From positions 3,384,501 through 3,448,500 of the forward strand of contig NZ_JAUSZA010000001.1 in assembly GCF_030817215.1 (NCBI RefSeq): a stretch of DNA of 64,000 nt, read 5' to 3'. Origin of the DNA: Paenibacillus sp. V4I3. Lineage in GTDB: Bacteria > Bacillota > Bacilli > Paenibacillales > NBRC-103111. Below are positions 34,400 through 42,842 of this stretch, one piece after another. The first letter of the stretch is position 1; each line of letters starts with the position of its first letter. The translations under genes and the position numbers were made by a program. Below the pieces are notes generated by a model. It was not told the DNA's origin and searched no databases. It saw nothing but the letters and a program-made list of their open reading frames with translations.

Positions 34400-34470
34400 A
34401 CTACTCAACTTTCCCACCTACGAAAAACTAGTTAAGCCTAATGACGCATCCATGGTTACAAGCGCCGAAT

Positions 34471-34509
34471 AGAGGCACTGGGTCGCAAACCCGATGCCCA
34501 GCCTTTTTC
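34471..34509 (+). terminator. Terminator-like hairpin
   Basis: AGGC...GGGTCGCAAACCC...GCCT forms a stepped hairpin followed by TTTTTC, after the serine-hydrolase remnant. Confidence 0.6.
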
Positions 34510-34538
34510 TGCTTTTTCATTATTTATCTATATCCTTA

Positions 34539-34573
34539 GATATAAAGCCCGGCAATACGCCGAGCTTTATATC
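34539..34573 (-). terminator. Terminator of the helveticin-like gene
   Basis: GATATAAAGC and GCTTTATATC arms with an inner CCGGC/GCCGA step lie 66 bp beyond the stop of the minus-strand gene. Confidence 0.65.
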
Positions 34574-34638
34574 TTACTATTGAAGTATGCAATTCTTTAG
34601 CTTGTATTTCCGTCGCTTTATGCCCAGTTTGGCGGTTA

Positions 34639-35628
34639 TTAAAATATGCTATCAGGCACGTAATAAACTTTCTGCGTATTTGTTTTATTTACTGGGTCTG
34701 TAACTATAGTAAAATAAACGTTACCGTTTTTTGTCTGTACTCCCTCGATTTCATGGGTTCCCACATTTGTAATATTCACAAGGGTTTTGTATGCTCCTGT
34801 GTTTGACATCATAGCAATCTGCGGAGTATCACCTTCCGCGCCGCCTGACGTATATATTTCCGTATTATCGAGCATATCAGCACCCTGGAAAGATCCGTTC
34901 GGTCTGACTATAGCACTGCCCGACTGCGTAAAGCTGGTAACGCAGGCGCTTTCCGCCGCCGCACTGTCCATTCGTACCTGTTCATTGCTGTCAAGAAGCT
35001 GGTTCAATGCTACCGTGTCATAAATTGACCAAGTTACAGTTCCTTCTGCAGTTTGTATGCGGAAAATAGTATAGGTACTGTTGCCGCCGGCATCAACACG
35101 GTAAGTCTCACCTAAACTTGTACCGGTCTCATTGGCATAATTCATATAGGTGAAGCGATGAAGATCCGTATAATCATATGTCGCGCTGGGCGAGTATTGA
35201 AGTCTTGCTACCTGGAGCGACCAGTAATACGATGTTGAAGGATCCGCTTTCGAACTGAAATAAAAGTAATTTATACCATTGTATGTGTACATATCAAGTG
35301 TTTGGCAATGACCGGCATTGGTGACAGTCATTTCATCAACGTATGTTGCGTCACTTCCGTTTATGAGCAATCTTGAAAGATAGCATGTTCCCCCAGACCG
35401 CTGAGTTACGTAAAGATACGTTGAAGCGATGTAAGCTTTCTGAACAGCAACGTTGTGATTAAGTCCTTTGAGATTGTATGCGAGTGTTGCCGAAGCGTTT
35501 ACAGTTTTCTGAGGAGTTGCCGCAAATACGGGCAAAACAGACATTCCCGAAATAAGAATTGAGAGAACAACAGATGTGAGTAGTTTTAATTGCCTTTTAA
35601 TAAGGCTCAATGCTTGAACTTGAAACAT
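34639..35628 (-). CDS. Helveticin-J-like class III bacteriocin, secreted
   Basis: 329 residues with an N-terminal signal peptide (LLTSVVLSILISGMSVLPVF then AATP). The mature part follows the helveticin J pattern: HNVAVQKAYIASTYLYVTQR, DEMTVTNAGHCQTLDMYTYN and YYWSLQVARLQYS, a beta-propeller-like repeat. ATG at 35628 is set by AAGGAGG nine bases upstream; the frame runs open to 35709 without a good site. Known helveticins are large heat-labile proteins that kill related Gram-positives. No immunity gene is adjacent. Confidence 0.82.
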   Translation of the reverse strand: MFQVQALSLIKRQLKLLTSVVLSILISGMSVLPVFAATPQKTVNASATLAYNLKGLNHNVAVQKAYIASTYLYVTQRSGGTCYLSRLLINGSDATYVDEMTVTNAGHCQTLDMYTYNGINYFYFSSKADPSTSYYWSLQVARLQYSPSATYDYTDLHRFTYMNYANETGTSLGETYRVDAGGNSTYTIFRIQTAEGTVTWSIYDTVALNQLLDSNEQVRMDSAAAESACVTSFTQSGSAIVRPNGSFQGADMLDNTEIYTSGGAEGDTPQIAMMSNTGAYKTLVNITNVGTHEIEGVQTKNGNVYFTIVTDPVNKTNTQKVYYVPDSIF

Positions 35629-35743
35629 ACTGATACCTCCTTTGTTGTCCAATCCTTTCCATCTTGATCCAATGCTCCATGCTACTTGGCCGTAAGCAGC
35701 GAGCGGCACCTCCTCCTTGTCGGATGAGCCCGGTCAACAAAAT

Positions 35744-35801
35744 AAAAACCCGAACAATAAGACAGGCTCGCAGGCGAGCGAATCAAATTGTTCGGGTTTT
35801 C
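35744..35801 (-). terminator. Terminator hairpin in the leader of the helveticin-like gene (possible attenuator)
   Basis: AAAACCCGAACAAT and ATTGTTCGGGTTTT pair, with an inner GCTCG/CGAGC stem. The T-run (TTTTTATTTTG) lies on the bacteriocin side, so it terminates minus-strand transcripts about 115 nt before the gene. It sits between the predicted promoter and the start codon. Confidence 0.65.
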
Positions 35802-35831
35802 TCATGGACTCCAACCGTCACATTAGTATTC

Positions 35832-35861
35832 ATATAAAGAGTGAATAGTAAGCGCTTTCAA
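35832..35861 (-). promoter_or_regulatory. Promoter with an overlapping cre box
   Basis: On the minus strand TTGAAAGCGCTTACT (35847-35861) matches the CcpA consensus WTGNAANCGNWNNCW at every position. Its TTGAAA can serve as a -35 box, with TTATAT 18 bp downstream as -10. CcpA binding there would repress the bacteriocin gene on preferred sugars. Confidence 0.68.
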
Positions 35862-36067
35862 TGTTCATGCTATCAGCTTGTTTCCAGAAAGTCAAGCGAT
35901 ATTTAGCAGTCGGCTTTGCTCAAACAGAAACGATAGCTGAATACCAGATAGATCGGCAGCCTCTTCTAAACTACAGGATAGAATAGCGCAACAAGACGTA
36001 ACCTGCAATGGAGAATACTTGTTACGATACAGGCAATAATACCCTTAACTGAGAATTATAAGGAGAA

Positions 36068-36178
36068 ATGTTTTGTATGGACATACCGTTCATTATATTT
36101 ATTACTTTGGTGGCATGTTTAATAGGAAGCATTGATCTCAAAGTCGAGGCCCCGGAAGGGATGAAGTATGTGATTTGA
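36068..36178 (+). CDS. Small membrane peptide (36 residues)
   Basis: ATG at 36068 or 36077 after AAGGAG. One hydrophobic helix (IPFIIFITLVACLIGSI) is followed by a short hydrophilic tail ending GMKYVI. It could be a real small membrane protein or the start of a truncated gene. Family not recognised. Confidence 0.35.
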   Translation: MFCMDIPFIIFITLVACLIGSIDLKVEAPEGMKYVI

Positions 36179-36261
36179 TCACGGAAAGTCAAGCTGTTAA
36201 CAAAGCGAAAGAAGATCACTAATTAGTTGGCTTACATTTTGCTATTACGAAATTGATATAT

Positions 36262-36296
36262 TGGAGCAGTTTGTTAAAAGCAACTGCTCCTTATTT
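36262..36296 (+). repeat. Dispersed hairpin repeat, copy 5
   Basis: GGAGCAGTTTG and CAACTGCTCC arms are followed by TTATTTC, of the same general form as the other copies. A 5' gene stub with a signal-like segment (KPLFLLLGAVVLCVSGFSL, from about 36345) follows and runs into the convergent TetR gene. Confidence 0.45.
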
Positions 36297-36398
36297 CGTT
36301 GACGAGTATCAGATTGTTGGGGAACACAATGAGAAGGACACTCACTATGAAGCCGCTGTTTCTCTTGTTGGGGGCTGTTGTACTTTGCGTCAGCGGCT

Positions 36399-36986
36399 TC
36401 AGTTTGAGCGGATTCCTTCAAATGCGTTCATTACCAAATGCTGCACATAGGAATCGTCTAACTTTCCACCGATCACCAGCAAGCGATAGAAAATCGGCCC
36501 GTAAATGAGATCGGTGCTTAATTCAATATCGAGATTTTTTTTTAATTCCCCGCGCTGAACCCCCTGCTCCAGAAGACTCCTGGCCTCAAGCCGACGTGGA
36601 TGGAAATATCGGGTCCGATAGGCCTCCGCTAATCCTGAGTCAAACTGCCCCTCGCCTATTAACTCCGTAATGATTGTACCCTCCCGACTTGTCAAAAACC
36701 GGGCTAAATTCGTGGCGTGAATAAGAACATCATTGAATGCCGAGCCCGTGTTAGGCACGGGCAATCTTGCCGATGCGGCAGATAGAAAACCATCAATCAC
36801 CACGGCAGACTTATTAGGCCACCATTTATAAATGGTGGCTTTGCTAACCTTGGCGCGATCAGCAATTTTTTCAACTGTGACCGATCCAAAGCCATCTTCC
36901 AGCAATAAATCATAGGAAGCGGAAAGGATAGCCTTTTGCGTTTCAACATTACGCGGCCGCCCTCTTTTGACCTGCACCGGAATCAT
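36399..36986 (-). CDS. TetR/AcrR-family transcriptional repressor
   Basis: 195 residues. N-terminal helix-turn-helix (TQKAILSASYDLLLEDGFGS, then KVSKATIYKWWPNKSAVV) and a C-terminal all-helical ligand domain of the TetR_C-like type. It is divergent from an MFS transporter. Three identical ATACGTTCAGTAT operators lie in the 294-bp space between them, so it almost certainly represses the pump and itself until a drug or solvent binds. Confidence 0.92.
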   Translation of the reverse strand: MIPVQVKRGRPRNVETQKAILSASYDLLLEDGFGSVTVEKIADRAKVSKATIYKWWPNKSAVVIDGFLSAASARLPVPNTGSAFNDVLIHATNLARFLTSREGTIITELIGEGQFDSGLAEAYRTRYFHPRRLEARSLLEQGVQRGELKKNLDIELSTDLIYGPIFYRLLVIGGKLDDSYVQHLVMNAFEGIRSN

Positions 36987-37019
36987 CCCTTTCGAATCAA
37001 AACTAGATAAGTATAAACT

Positions 37020-37133
37020 ATACGTTCAGTATATCAAATATGAAACAAAAAGTAAAAATAAAACTGGCTATTTACAAAACGATACGTTCAGTATATGATT
37101 TAATCAATAATTAATGAACTATACGTTCAGTAT
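37020..37133. promoter_or_regulatory. Three identical TetR operators
   Basis: The 13-mer ATACGTTCAGTAT occurs at 37020-37032, 37082-37094 and 37121-37133. Its half-sites ATAC and GTAT form a palindrome around a 5-bp centre. The copies flank the divergent promoters of the TetR and MFS genes. Confidence 0.85.
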
Positions 37134-37280
37134 TTAATTTGTGATGGGAATCAAAAGTGATTTATGCTTCCGTAACTTGAAAAATAACCACGAGGAGGAG
37201 GAGCTACAAAAGAACAAGTAATGAAAGAGAGCTGCATCTGTCTGATAAATAAAATTATTTCCAAATAAGGAGTGGTACCT

Positions 37281-38474
37281 ATGATTGCTTCAAAAAAACA
37301 AGTAATCGAGAAAAATATTCCAACATGGTTAACCATGCTTCTTGCGACTGCGTGCGGTATCATTGTAGCTAATCTTTATTATGCACAGCCTTTGGTGGGG
37401 TTAATTAGCTCTTCAATCGGGCTGTCTGCTAGCAGTGCTGGCTTGATCGTAACATTAACCCAGATTGGATACGTTGTCGGCTTGCTATTTATTGTACCTT
37501 TGGGTGATATTGTTGAAAACCGAAGGCTAGTAGTATTATCGTTACTTCTCACAGCAGTTGCCTTAATCGTAACAGCAATGACGAAAAATCCTATGCTTTT
37601 CTTAGCGGCTTCCCTTTTTATCGGATTGGGGTCGGTCGCAACGCAAGTGCTCGTACCTTTTGCATCATACCTTGCATCAGAATCTACACGCGGCCGCGTT
37701 GTTGGCAATGTCATGAGTGGTCTGTTACTTGGCATCATGCTTTCACGTCCGTTATCGAGTCTGGTGGCTGACTTCTTTAGCTGGCAAGCAATATTCGCCT
37801 TATCAGCCACAGCTGTCATTGTCTTGGCGATCTTACTGTCAAAAGTGTTGCCAGCAAGAAGGCCAACGGCAAGCACGAACTATGTAGCGCTGCTTGTCTC
37901 AATGTGGCATCTGCTGCGAACTACCCCGATCTTACGCCGTCGCGCTGCTTATCATGCGTGTGTGTTTGCGACTTTCAGCTTATTCTGGACAACTGTTCCG
38001 TTATTATTATCTGGCCCCGTTTTTCATTTTTCTCAGAAGGAGATTGCTTTGTACGCACTTGTTGGAGTCGCAGGTGCAATAGCTGCGCCTGCGGCTGGCC
38101 GCTTAGCTGATCGGGGCTGGACTAGACCCGCCACAGGAATAGCTCTCGGTATTGTCATCGTTTCAGTGTTGTTGCCGCTGATGATCCAAACCAATTCCCC
38201 TATCGGAATAACAGTTTTAGTTATATCAGCTATTCTGTTGGACGCTGGAGTATCCGCAAATCTTGTACTGGGACAACGTGCGATCTTCTCGTTGGGACCG
38301 GAAATTCGAAGCAGATTGAACGGGCTATTCATGGCTATTTTCTTTTTTGGTGGCGCTTTGGGATCTGCTTTGAGTGGATGGGCATACACATCAGGGGGGT
38401 GGAGTGCAGCACTATGGATTGGAATAATTTTTCCGATCATTGCCCTGCTTTATTACGCCACAGAGAAGAAGTAA
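37281..38474 (+). CDS. MFS drug-efflux transporter under TetR control
   Basis: 397 residues, twelve helices, starting at the ATG at 37281 because AAGGAG ends eight bases before it; a GTG at 37272 is too close. Motifs include [33 protein letters not shown] (motif A), [20 protein letters not shown] and [14 protein letters not shown]. The N-terminus resembles YnfM/AraJ-type exporters. Substrate unknown. Confidence 0.9.
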   Translation: MIASKKQVIEKNIPTWLTMLLATACGIIVANLYYAQPLVGLISSSIGLSASSAGLIVTLTQIGYVVGLLFIVPLGDIVENRRLVVLSLLLTAVALIVTAMTKNPMLFLAASLFIGLGSVATQVLVPFASYLASESTRGRVVGNVMSGLLLGIMLSRPLSSLVADFFSWQAIFALSATAVIVLAILLSKVLPARRPTASTNYVALLVSMWHLLRTTPILRRRAAYHACVFATFSLFWTTVPLLLSGPVFHFSQKEIALYALVGVAGAIAAPAAGRLADRGWTRPATGIALGIVIVSVLLPLMIQTNSPIGITVLVISAILLDAGVSANLVLGQRAIFSLGPEIRSRLNGLFMAIFFFGGALGSALSGWAYTSGGWSAALWIGIIFPIIALLYYATEKK

Positions 38475-38570
38475 TTCTTTGAAGAGAAGTTCTTTAAGTT
38501 AAACTTTAGCAGTCAGCAAATTTGACTGCTAATTTTTTTGAAAATCCTAAGAAAACGCAAGTTAACGTGC

Positions 38571-38643
38571 CCGATGATCTATGGCGACTATTACTTCGCT
38601 GAAGCGGTATGCAAGCTGCGCGGCTTACAGGAAACATTCTGGT
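38571..38643 (+). pseudogene. C-terminal scrap resembling a GH88/GH105 hydrolase
   Basis: An open 24-codon stretch PMIYGDYYFAEAVCKLRGLQ... ends at a TAA. GDYYF(x)EAL-like endings are typical of unsaturated glucuronyl/rhamnogalacturonyl hydrolases. With the next fragment, it suggests deletion of a carbohydrate-use locus here. Confidence 0.35.
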
Positions 38644-38702
38644 AAGAAAAGGCAATTAATGATATGAATTAACAGATCCAATTCTATAACCGGTACAATA
38701 GA

Positions 38703-38745
38703 AGAAGCGGCCTTCTCGAATAAGAGAAAAGGCCGCTTCTTTTTA
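38703..38745 (+). terminator. Strong terminator
   Basis: GAAGCGGCCTTCTC and GAGAAAAGGCCGCTTC arms are followed by TTTTT. Confidence 0.85.
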
Positions 38746-38790
38746 CTACCTACTGCGATTTCCCAACTAACTTTTTCGATAATCTCATCT

Positions 38791-38904
38791 ACAATCCATG
38801 GGGCTTATCTACAGAAAATCGTAGTAGGGGATACTTTTCCGCAACAAGGATTGAATGATGCCGCGAAAGAAGTCACAACTATGAAGAAGGAGAGTAAGAA
38901 TTAA
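38791..38904 (+). pseudogene. C-terminal scrap resembling an ABC solute-binding protein
   Basis: The frame reads GAYLQKIVVGDTFPQQGLND and AAKEVTTMKKESKN to a TAA at 38902, with no start. Endings of this type close family-1 binding proteins. It lies just upstream of the GntR operon. The 530-bp interval 38475-39006 has no intact gene. Confidence 0.4.
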
Positions 38905-38936
38905 AATATCTATTTATTTCGTTTAATAAATCGTGT

Positions 38937-38948
38937 ATGATATATCAT
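38937..38948. promoter_or_regulatory. Palindromic operator upstream of the GntR gene
   Basis: ATGATATATCAT is a perfect 12-bp palindrome 59 bp before the GntR start. A near copy (ATGATATATGAT, 39693-39704) lies before the SDR gene. Likely sites for the FadR-type regulator itself. Confidence 0.65.
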
Positions 38949-39006
38949 GTGAAACATAATGAAAACTACTTAACATAAATCCCATTAAGAAGGTGAGGTG
39001 ATTGAA

Positions 39007-39672
39007 ATGAAAAAGAGCCTAAGCCGCTATGTACTAACCGATGAAATCTATACATTGTTAAAGGAACGAATCCTTAACCATGAAATTGCTTCTGGTGGAA
39101 AAATCAATATTGATCAGCTAGCCCGCGACCTTGAAGTCAGTAACATTCCTATTCGAGAAGCTCTCACTAGATTAACAGCAGAAGGCTTGGTGAATACAGT
39201 GCCTTTTAAAGGTATGTATGTGGCTGAAATGTCGCTGCAAGAGCTGGATGAGATGTTTGAAATTCGGATGGAACTGGAAGGCTTGGCTATAAAGAAAGCC
39301 GCCCCCCAAATACCGGGTGTTTCCATTGCGGAACTGGAGCGGGCCATGCAAAGCTGGTCTAGCAGAAAACCGGCGGAATGCGAAGAAAAAATTCGTTTCA
39401 TTGCCGAAATGAACGAAAGCTTGCATGGTTTAATTCTGGATCACTGTGACAACCATTCTTTAAACCAACTTATCCATTTATATATAGAAAAAATTCAGAG
39501 ATACTTAACATTCATCCATAAAGGGATAGATCAGCAAGTGATTGAAGAAGAGTGGAATGAACATATGCTTGTCGTAAAAGAGTTGGCTGTTGGCAATTTT
39601 GAAGCTGCAGAAGAAGCTTTGCTTCAGCATTTAAAACATTCTCATATTCGGACTAGAAGTTTCTTTCTTTAA
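39007..39672 (+). CDS. GntR-family (FadR/FCD) transcriptional regulator
   Basis: 221 residues from the ATG at 39007 after AGGTGAGGTG. N-terminal winged helix (NIDQLARDLEVSNIPIREAL) and a C-terminal FCD ligand-binding domain with conserved acidic/His positions (EIRMELEGLAIKKA, EMNESLHGLIL, EWNEHMLVVKEL). FCD regulators bind small organic acids through a metal. It heads an operon for sugar-acid breakdown and probably senses that acid. Confidence 0.9.
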   Translation: MKKSLSRYVLTDEIYTLLKERILNHEIASGGKINIDQLARDLEVSNIPIREALTRLTAEGLVNTVPFKGMYVAEMSLQELDEMFEIRMELEGLAIKKAAPQIPGVSIAELERAMQSWSSRKPAECEEKIRFIAEMNESLHGLILDHCDNHSLNQLIHLYIEKIQRYLTFIHKGIDQQVIEEEWNEHMLVVKELAVGNFEAAEEALLQHLKHSHIRTRSFFL

Positions 39673-39732
39673 TTTCTCAGAAAAAATCATACATGATATA
39701 TGATATCGAAGAATGGAGGTAAGGTAACTCTA

Positions 39733-40494
39733 ATGAATCTAGCAGGAAAAACAGCCATTGTAACGGGGGGCGGATCGGGTATCGGCGAAGCGATTGTCCG
39801 CTTGTTTGCTGCCCAAGGCGCTGCTGTCATCATAGCCGACTGGAATGAGCAGGGAGCATCACGGCTAGCAGAGGAATTAACATCGTCCGGACATCAAGTT
39901 GTGGAGGTAAAAGTCGATGTTTCAAGAGATTCGGATGTCCGGGAGCTTATTCAAGAAACCCTACATAGATTTGGACAGTTAGATGTACTAGTCAATAATG
40001 CAGCGGTTATTTTACCTAAGTTTCTGGAAGAAGTGGAGGAAGAGGAGTGGGACCGACTTTTTAATATTAATTTGAAAAGTGTGTTCCTGATGGTCAAGCA
40101 CGCCATTGCTGAGTTAAGAAAAACGCGTGGTGCGATCGTCAACATGGCTTCCCTCAACGGTTTGATTGGGCAAAAGATGAATCCCGTTTATGCTGCAACG
40201 AAAGGCGGAGTTGTCGCCATGACCAAGGCATTGGCATTGGATTACGCACCGGATGGTGTCAGAGTGAATTGTATATGTCCGGCCGGTGTCTCTACACCCC
40301 TCCTGCAGCACTGGATTCAAGAGCAGGATGATCCGATGGCTACGATAAAGATATTGAATGATATGCATCCAATTGGCCGACCGGCAACCTCGGAAGAAGT
40401 TGCACAAGCTGCGTTGTTCCTAGCAAGCACACAATCCGGTTTCATTACAGGTGTTGCTCTTCCGGTCGATGGCGGAGCTTCACTTGGCTACTAA
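39733..40494 (+). CDS. Short-chain dehydrogenase/reductase (SDR)
   Basis: 253 residues from the ATG at 39733. NAD(P)-binding TGGGSGIGEAI at the N-terminus, NNAAV, catalytic Ser in NMASLNG and YAATK (Tyr and Lys), and the C-terminal GRPATSEEVAQAALFL...GVALPVDGG. ADWNEQ after strand two favours NAD over NADP. Between a GntR regulator and an enolase-superfamily dehydratase it is plausibly a 2-keto-3-deoxy-sugar-acid dehydrogenase, as in non-phosphorylative fuconate/rhamnonate pathways. Confidence 0.88.
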   Translation: MNLAGKTAIVTGGGSGIGEAIVRLFAAQGAAVIIADWNEQGASRLAEELTSSGHQVVEVKVDVSRDSDVRELIQETLHRFGQLDVLVNNAAVILPKFLEEVEEEEWDRLFNINLKSVFLMVKHAIAELRKTRGAIVNMASLNGLIGQKMNPVYAATKGGVVAMTKALALDYAPDGVRVNCICPAGVSTPLLQHWIQEQDDPMATIKILNDMHPIGRPATSEEVAQAALFLASTQSGFITGVALPVDGGASLGY

Positions 40495-40530
40495 TAGATT
40501 TTACTCATAAAAACTAGGGAGATGTATCCG

Positions 40531-41628
40531 ATGAAAATTACAAAAGTAGAAAGCTTTGTTTTGCATGTACCGATTACACCGCCAATTACAGATGCCATCA
40601 ACGTCGCCACACACTGGGGATTAGCCGGTGTTCGCATCTATACAGATGAAGGCTTTGTTGGATACGGTTACACAGGTACGTGTGCCCAGGGTGATGATAT
40701 GATCGTCGATACCATTGATAAATACTATGCTCCACTTTTGGTTGGGAAAGATCCGTATATGGTAAGAGAATTATGGGATGACATGCGTTTTGGCAAAATG
40801 CACTGGATCGGCAGATCCGGTGTAACGCACATGGCGCTTGCAGCTGTGGATATTGCGATATGGGACATCATGGCGAAAGCCTCGGATAAACCTCTTTGGC
40901 AGTACCTCGGCGGGGCTAAGTCCAAACCGATTAAAGCCTATAATACGAACGGCGGCTGGCTCAACTGGTCAAAAGAGCGTTTGCTGAAGGATGTAACGGA
41001 GATTGTAGAGTCAGGCTTCACAGGCGTCAAAATCAAAGTCGGTAAGCCGGATCCGCGTGAGGATTATGATCGCTGCAAGGCGGTAAGGAAGGCGATTGGT
41101 AACGATGTCATCTTTATGATTGACGTCAATCAACAGTGGAATATTAATACCGCTATGACTTGGGGCAAAAAGCTTGAAGAATTCGATTTGTTCTGGTTGG
41201 AGGAGCCACTTAATCCTGATGACATTATGGGTCACAAAAAGCTCGCTGACGAGTTAAACGTTCCGATTGCTTTAGGGGAGCATGTTTATAACAAATATGC
41301 GTTCAGAGATTATATTCACCAAGGCGCAATCGAATATTGCCAAGTTGACGTAACTCGTGTCGGCGGTATAACGGAATGGCTGCAAGTGGCAGGTTTAGCA
41401 GCTTCCTATGATGTGCCGATCTGTCCGCACGTGGGCGATATGGGTCAAATCCATCAGCATCTTGTAGCATCTACACAAAATGCAATCATGCTGGAGTACA
41501 TTCCATGGATTCGTCATATTTTTGAAGAGCCGGCTACGGTGAAAGAAGGGCATTATGTACTGCCTCAAATGCCAGGTGCTTCCACGACGATTCTTCCTAA
41601 ATATTTTGAAGAATATCGGATTAGATAG
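40531..41628 (+). CDS. Mandelate racemase/enolase-superfamily sugar-acid dehydratase
   Basis: 365 residues from the ATG at 40531, nine bases after AGGGAG; an ATG at 40522 is too near. The catalytic barrel has the KxK motif (GVKIKVGK), metal ligands Asp, Glu and Glu in MIDVNQQW, WLEEPL and LGEHV, and the general-acid His in CPHVGD. The N-terminal capping domain is complete. Family members dehydrate acid sugars such as rhamnonate, fuconate or galactonate. The exact substrate is inferred only from the SDR neighbour. Confidence 0.9.
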   Translation: MKITKVESFVLHVPITPPITDAINVATHWGLAGVRIYTDEGFVGYGYTGTCAQGDDMIVDTIDKYYAPLLVGKDPYMVRELWDDMRFGKMHWIGRSGVTHMALAAVDIAIWDIMAKASDKPLWQYLGGAKSKPIKAYNTNGGWLNWSKERLLKDVTEIVESGFTGVKIKVGKPDPREDYDRCKAVRKAIGNDVIFMIDVNQQWNINTAMTWGKKLEEFDLFWLEEPLNPDDIMGHKKLADELNVPIALGEHVYNKYAFRDYIHQGAIEYCQVDVTRVGGITEWLQVAGLAASYDVPICPHVGDMGQIHQHLVASTQNAIMLEYIPWIRHIFEEPATVKEGHYVLPQMPGASTTILPKYFEEYRIR

Positions 41629-41756
41629 GGCTTCGATATACACAAACAGGATGGTGGTCGTTTTTGAAGCGATATGGAAGCGTAATCGTTGATATACAGC
41701 CGATAAAGCATTTAAATTATGATATTAAATTTTAAGAAAACTTCAAGGAAGTACAT

Positions 41757-42608
41757 TCACTTATAGAACAAAAGTCGATTGGCAGATGCATTGCGGAAGC
41801 TGGTCGGCGTAAGATTCGTCATCTGTTTGAACGATTTCATAAAATGCTGGCTGTCATGATAGCCGAGCTCCAGCGCAATTTCATTGATGGTCATATTCGT
41901 GTCAGTCAACAGGAAGGAAGCGGCTTCAATCTTCTGCTGCAAAATAAACCTTTTGAGCGGCACCCCGGCAATCTTGGAGAAAAGGTGCGATAAATATTTT
42001 GCATTGTAGCCGAAGTGCTCCGCAATATGTGAGGCCTGAAGCTGTTCACCTCGGTTCCACTTAATATAGTCAACAATGTCGTTAAATAGCTGCAGCTGTT
42101 TCAACTTTGGCTGAGAGGCATTCCTGCTTCTAAAAGTTTGATTGTATAGCTCACACAGAATACTCGTTGCCAAATAGTTATTCAACGTTGGATCTTGATA
42201 ACTTCGAATAGAATCTTGCAATTGCTTCATCATGACAATGATCCTATCCGCACTTCTTAACGTGCCTTTGCTTGGAATCGCGATGGATCCTGCCGGGCAC
42301 TCAAAAGCTTCTTCTTGATAAGACCCGGTCAGTTGATCATCTGATGTGAAATGCAGCCAATAAAAACTGCAGTCGGAGGCCTGGTAACCGTATTGTTTGG
42401 TCCGAGGAGGCATGAGCAGATAATCGCCTTCGTGCAAGACGTGCATCTCCTGTTCATCCGCGATATACAAAATACCCTTGGTCTGCACGAAAAGTTCGTA
42501 CTCCATCAGCGTTCTTCTCATGTGCATCCAATCAGGTGAGGGAGCAACGAACTTACCCGTCATGACCAGCTGCAGCGGTTTCTCTACTTGAAAAGTATGG
42601 ATCATCAT
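41757..42608 (-). CDS. AraC-family regulator with a cupin sensor domain
   Basis: 283 residues from the ATG at 42608 (first of two adjacent Met). The frame is open to a TTG at 42692, but that extension is unlike the family. N-terminal cupin (ILYIADEQEMHVLHEGDYLL, MPPRTKQYGYQ) for sugar sensing; C-terminal double helix-turn-helix (QASHIAEHFGYNAKYLSHLF, TINEIALELGYHDSQHFMKS). Divergent from the GH127 enzyme gene, which it probably activates. Confidence 0.9.
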   Translation of the reverse strand: MMIHTFQVEKPLQLVMTGKFVAPSPDWMHMRRTLMEYELFVQTKGILYIADEQEMHVLHEGDYLLMPPRTKQYGYQASDCSFYWLHFTSDDQLTGSYQEEAFECPAGSIAIPSKGTLRSADRIIVMMKQLQDSIRSYQDPTLNNYLATSILCELYNQTFRSRNASQPKLKQLQLFNDIVDYIKWNRGEQLQASHIAEHFGYNAKYLSHLFSKIAGVPLKRFILQQKIEAASFLLTDTNMTINEIALELGYHDSQHFMKSFKQMTNLTPTSFRNASANRLLFYK

Positions 42609-42842
42609 AGGGGCTCGCCGCCAATCTAACCTTTTGACACCTGGATGAGGTGCGCTTGTTCTAAGCATAACAAGGTATTCGAACGATGACAACCTTGGTG
42701 ATGTGCCTTTTCCATTATCATATATCTGACTTTTTTACACGAATTCGATCGTTTTGCCACTTACCCTTTCGCTCGTTTAACGGTAATCTGAAGAAGATTA
42801 GAGCACTAATAAATAGGGTCAGTTGAAAGGGCGGGAATTAGA

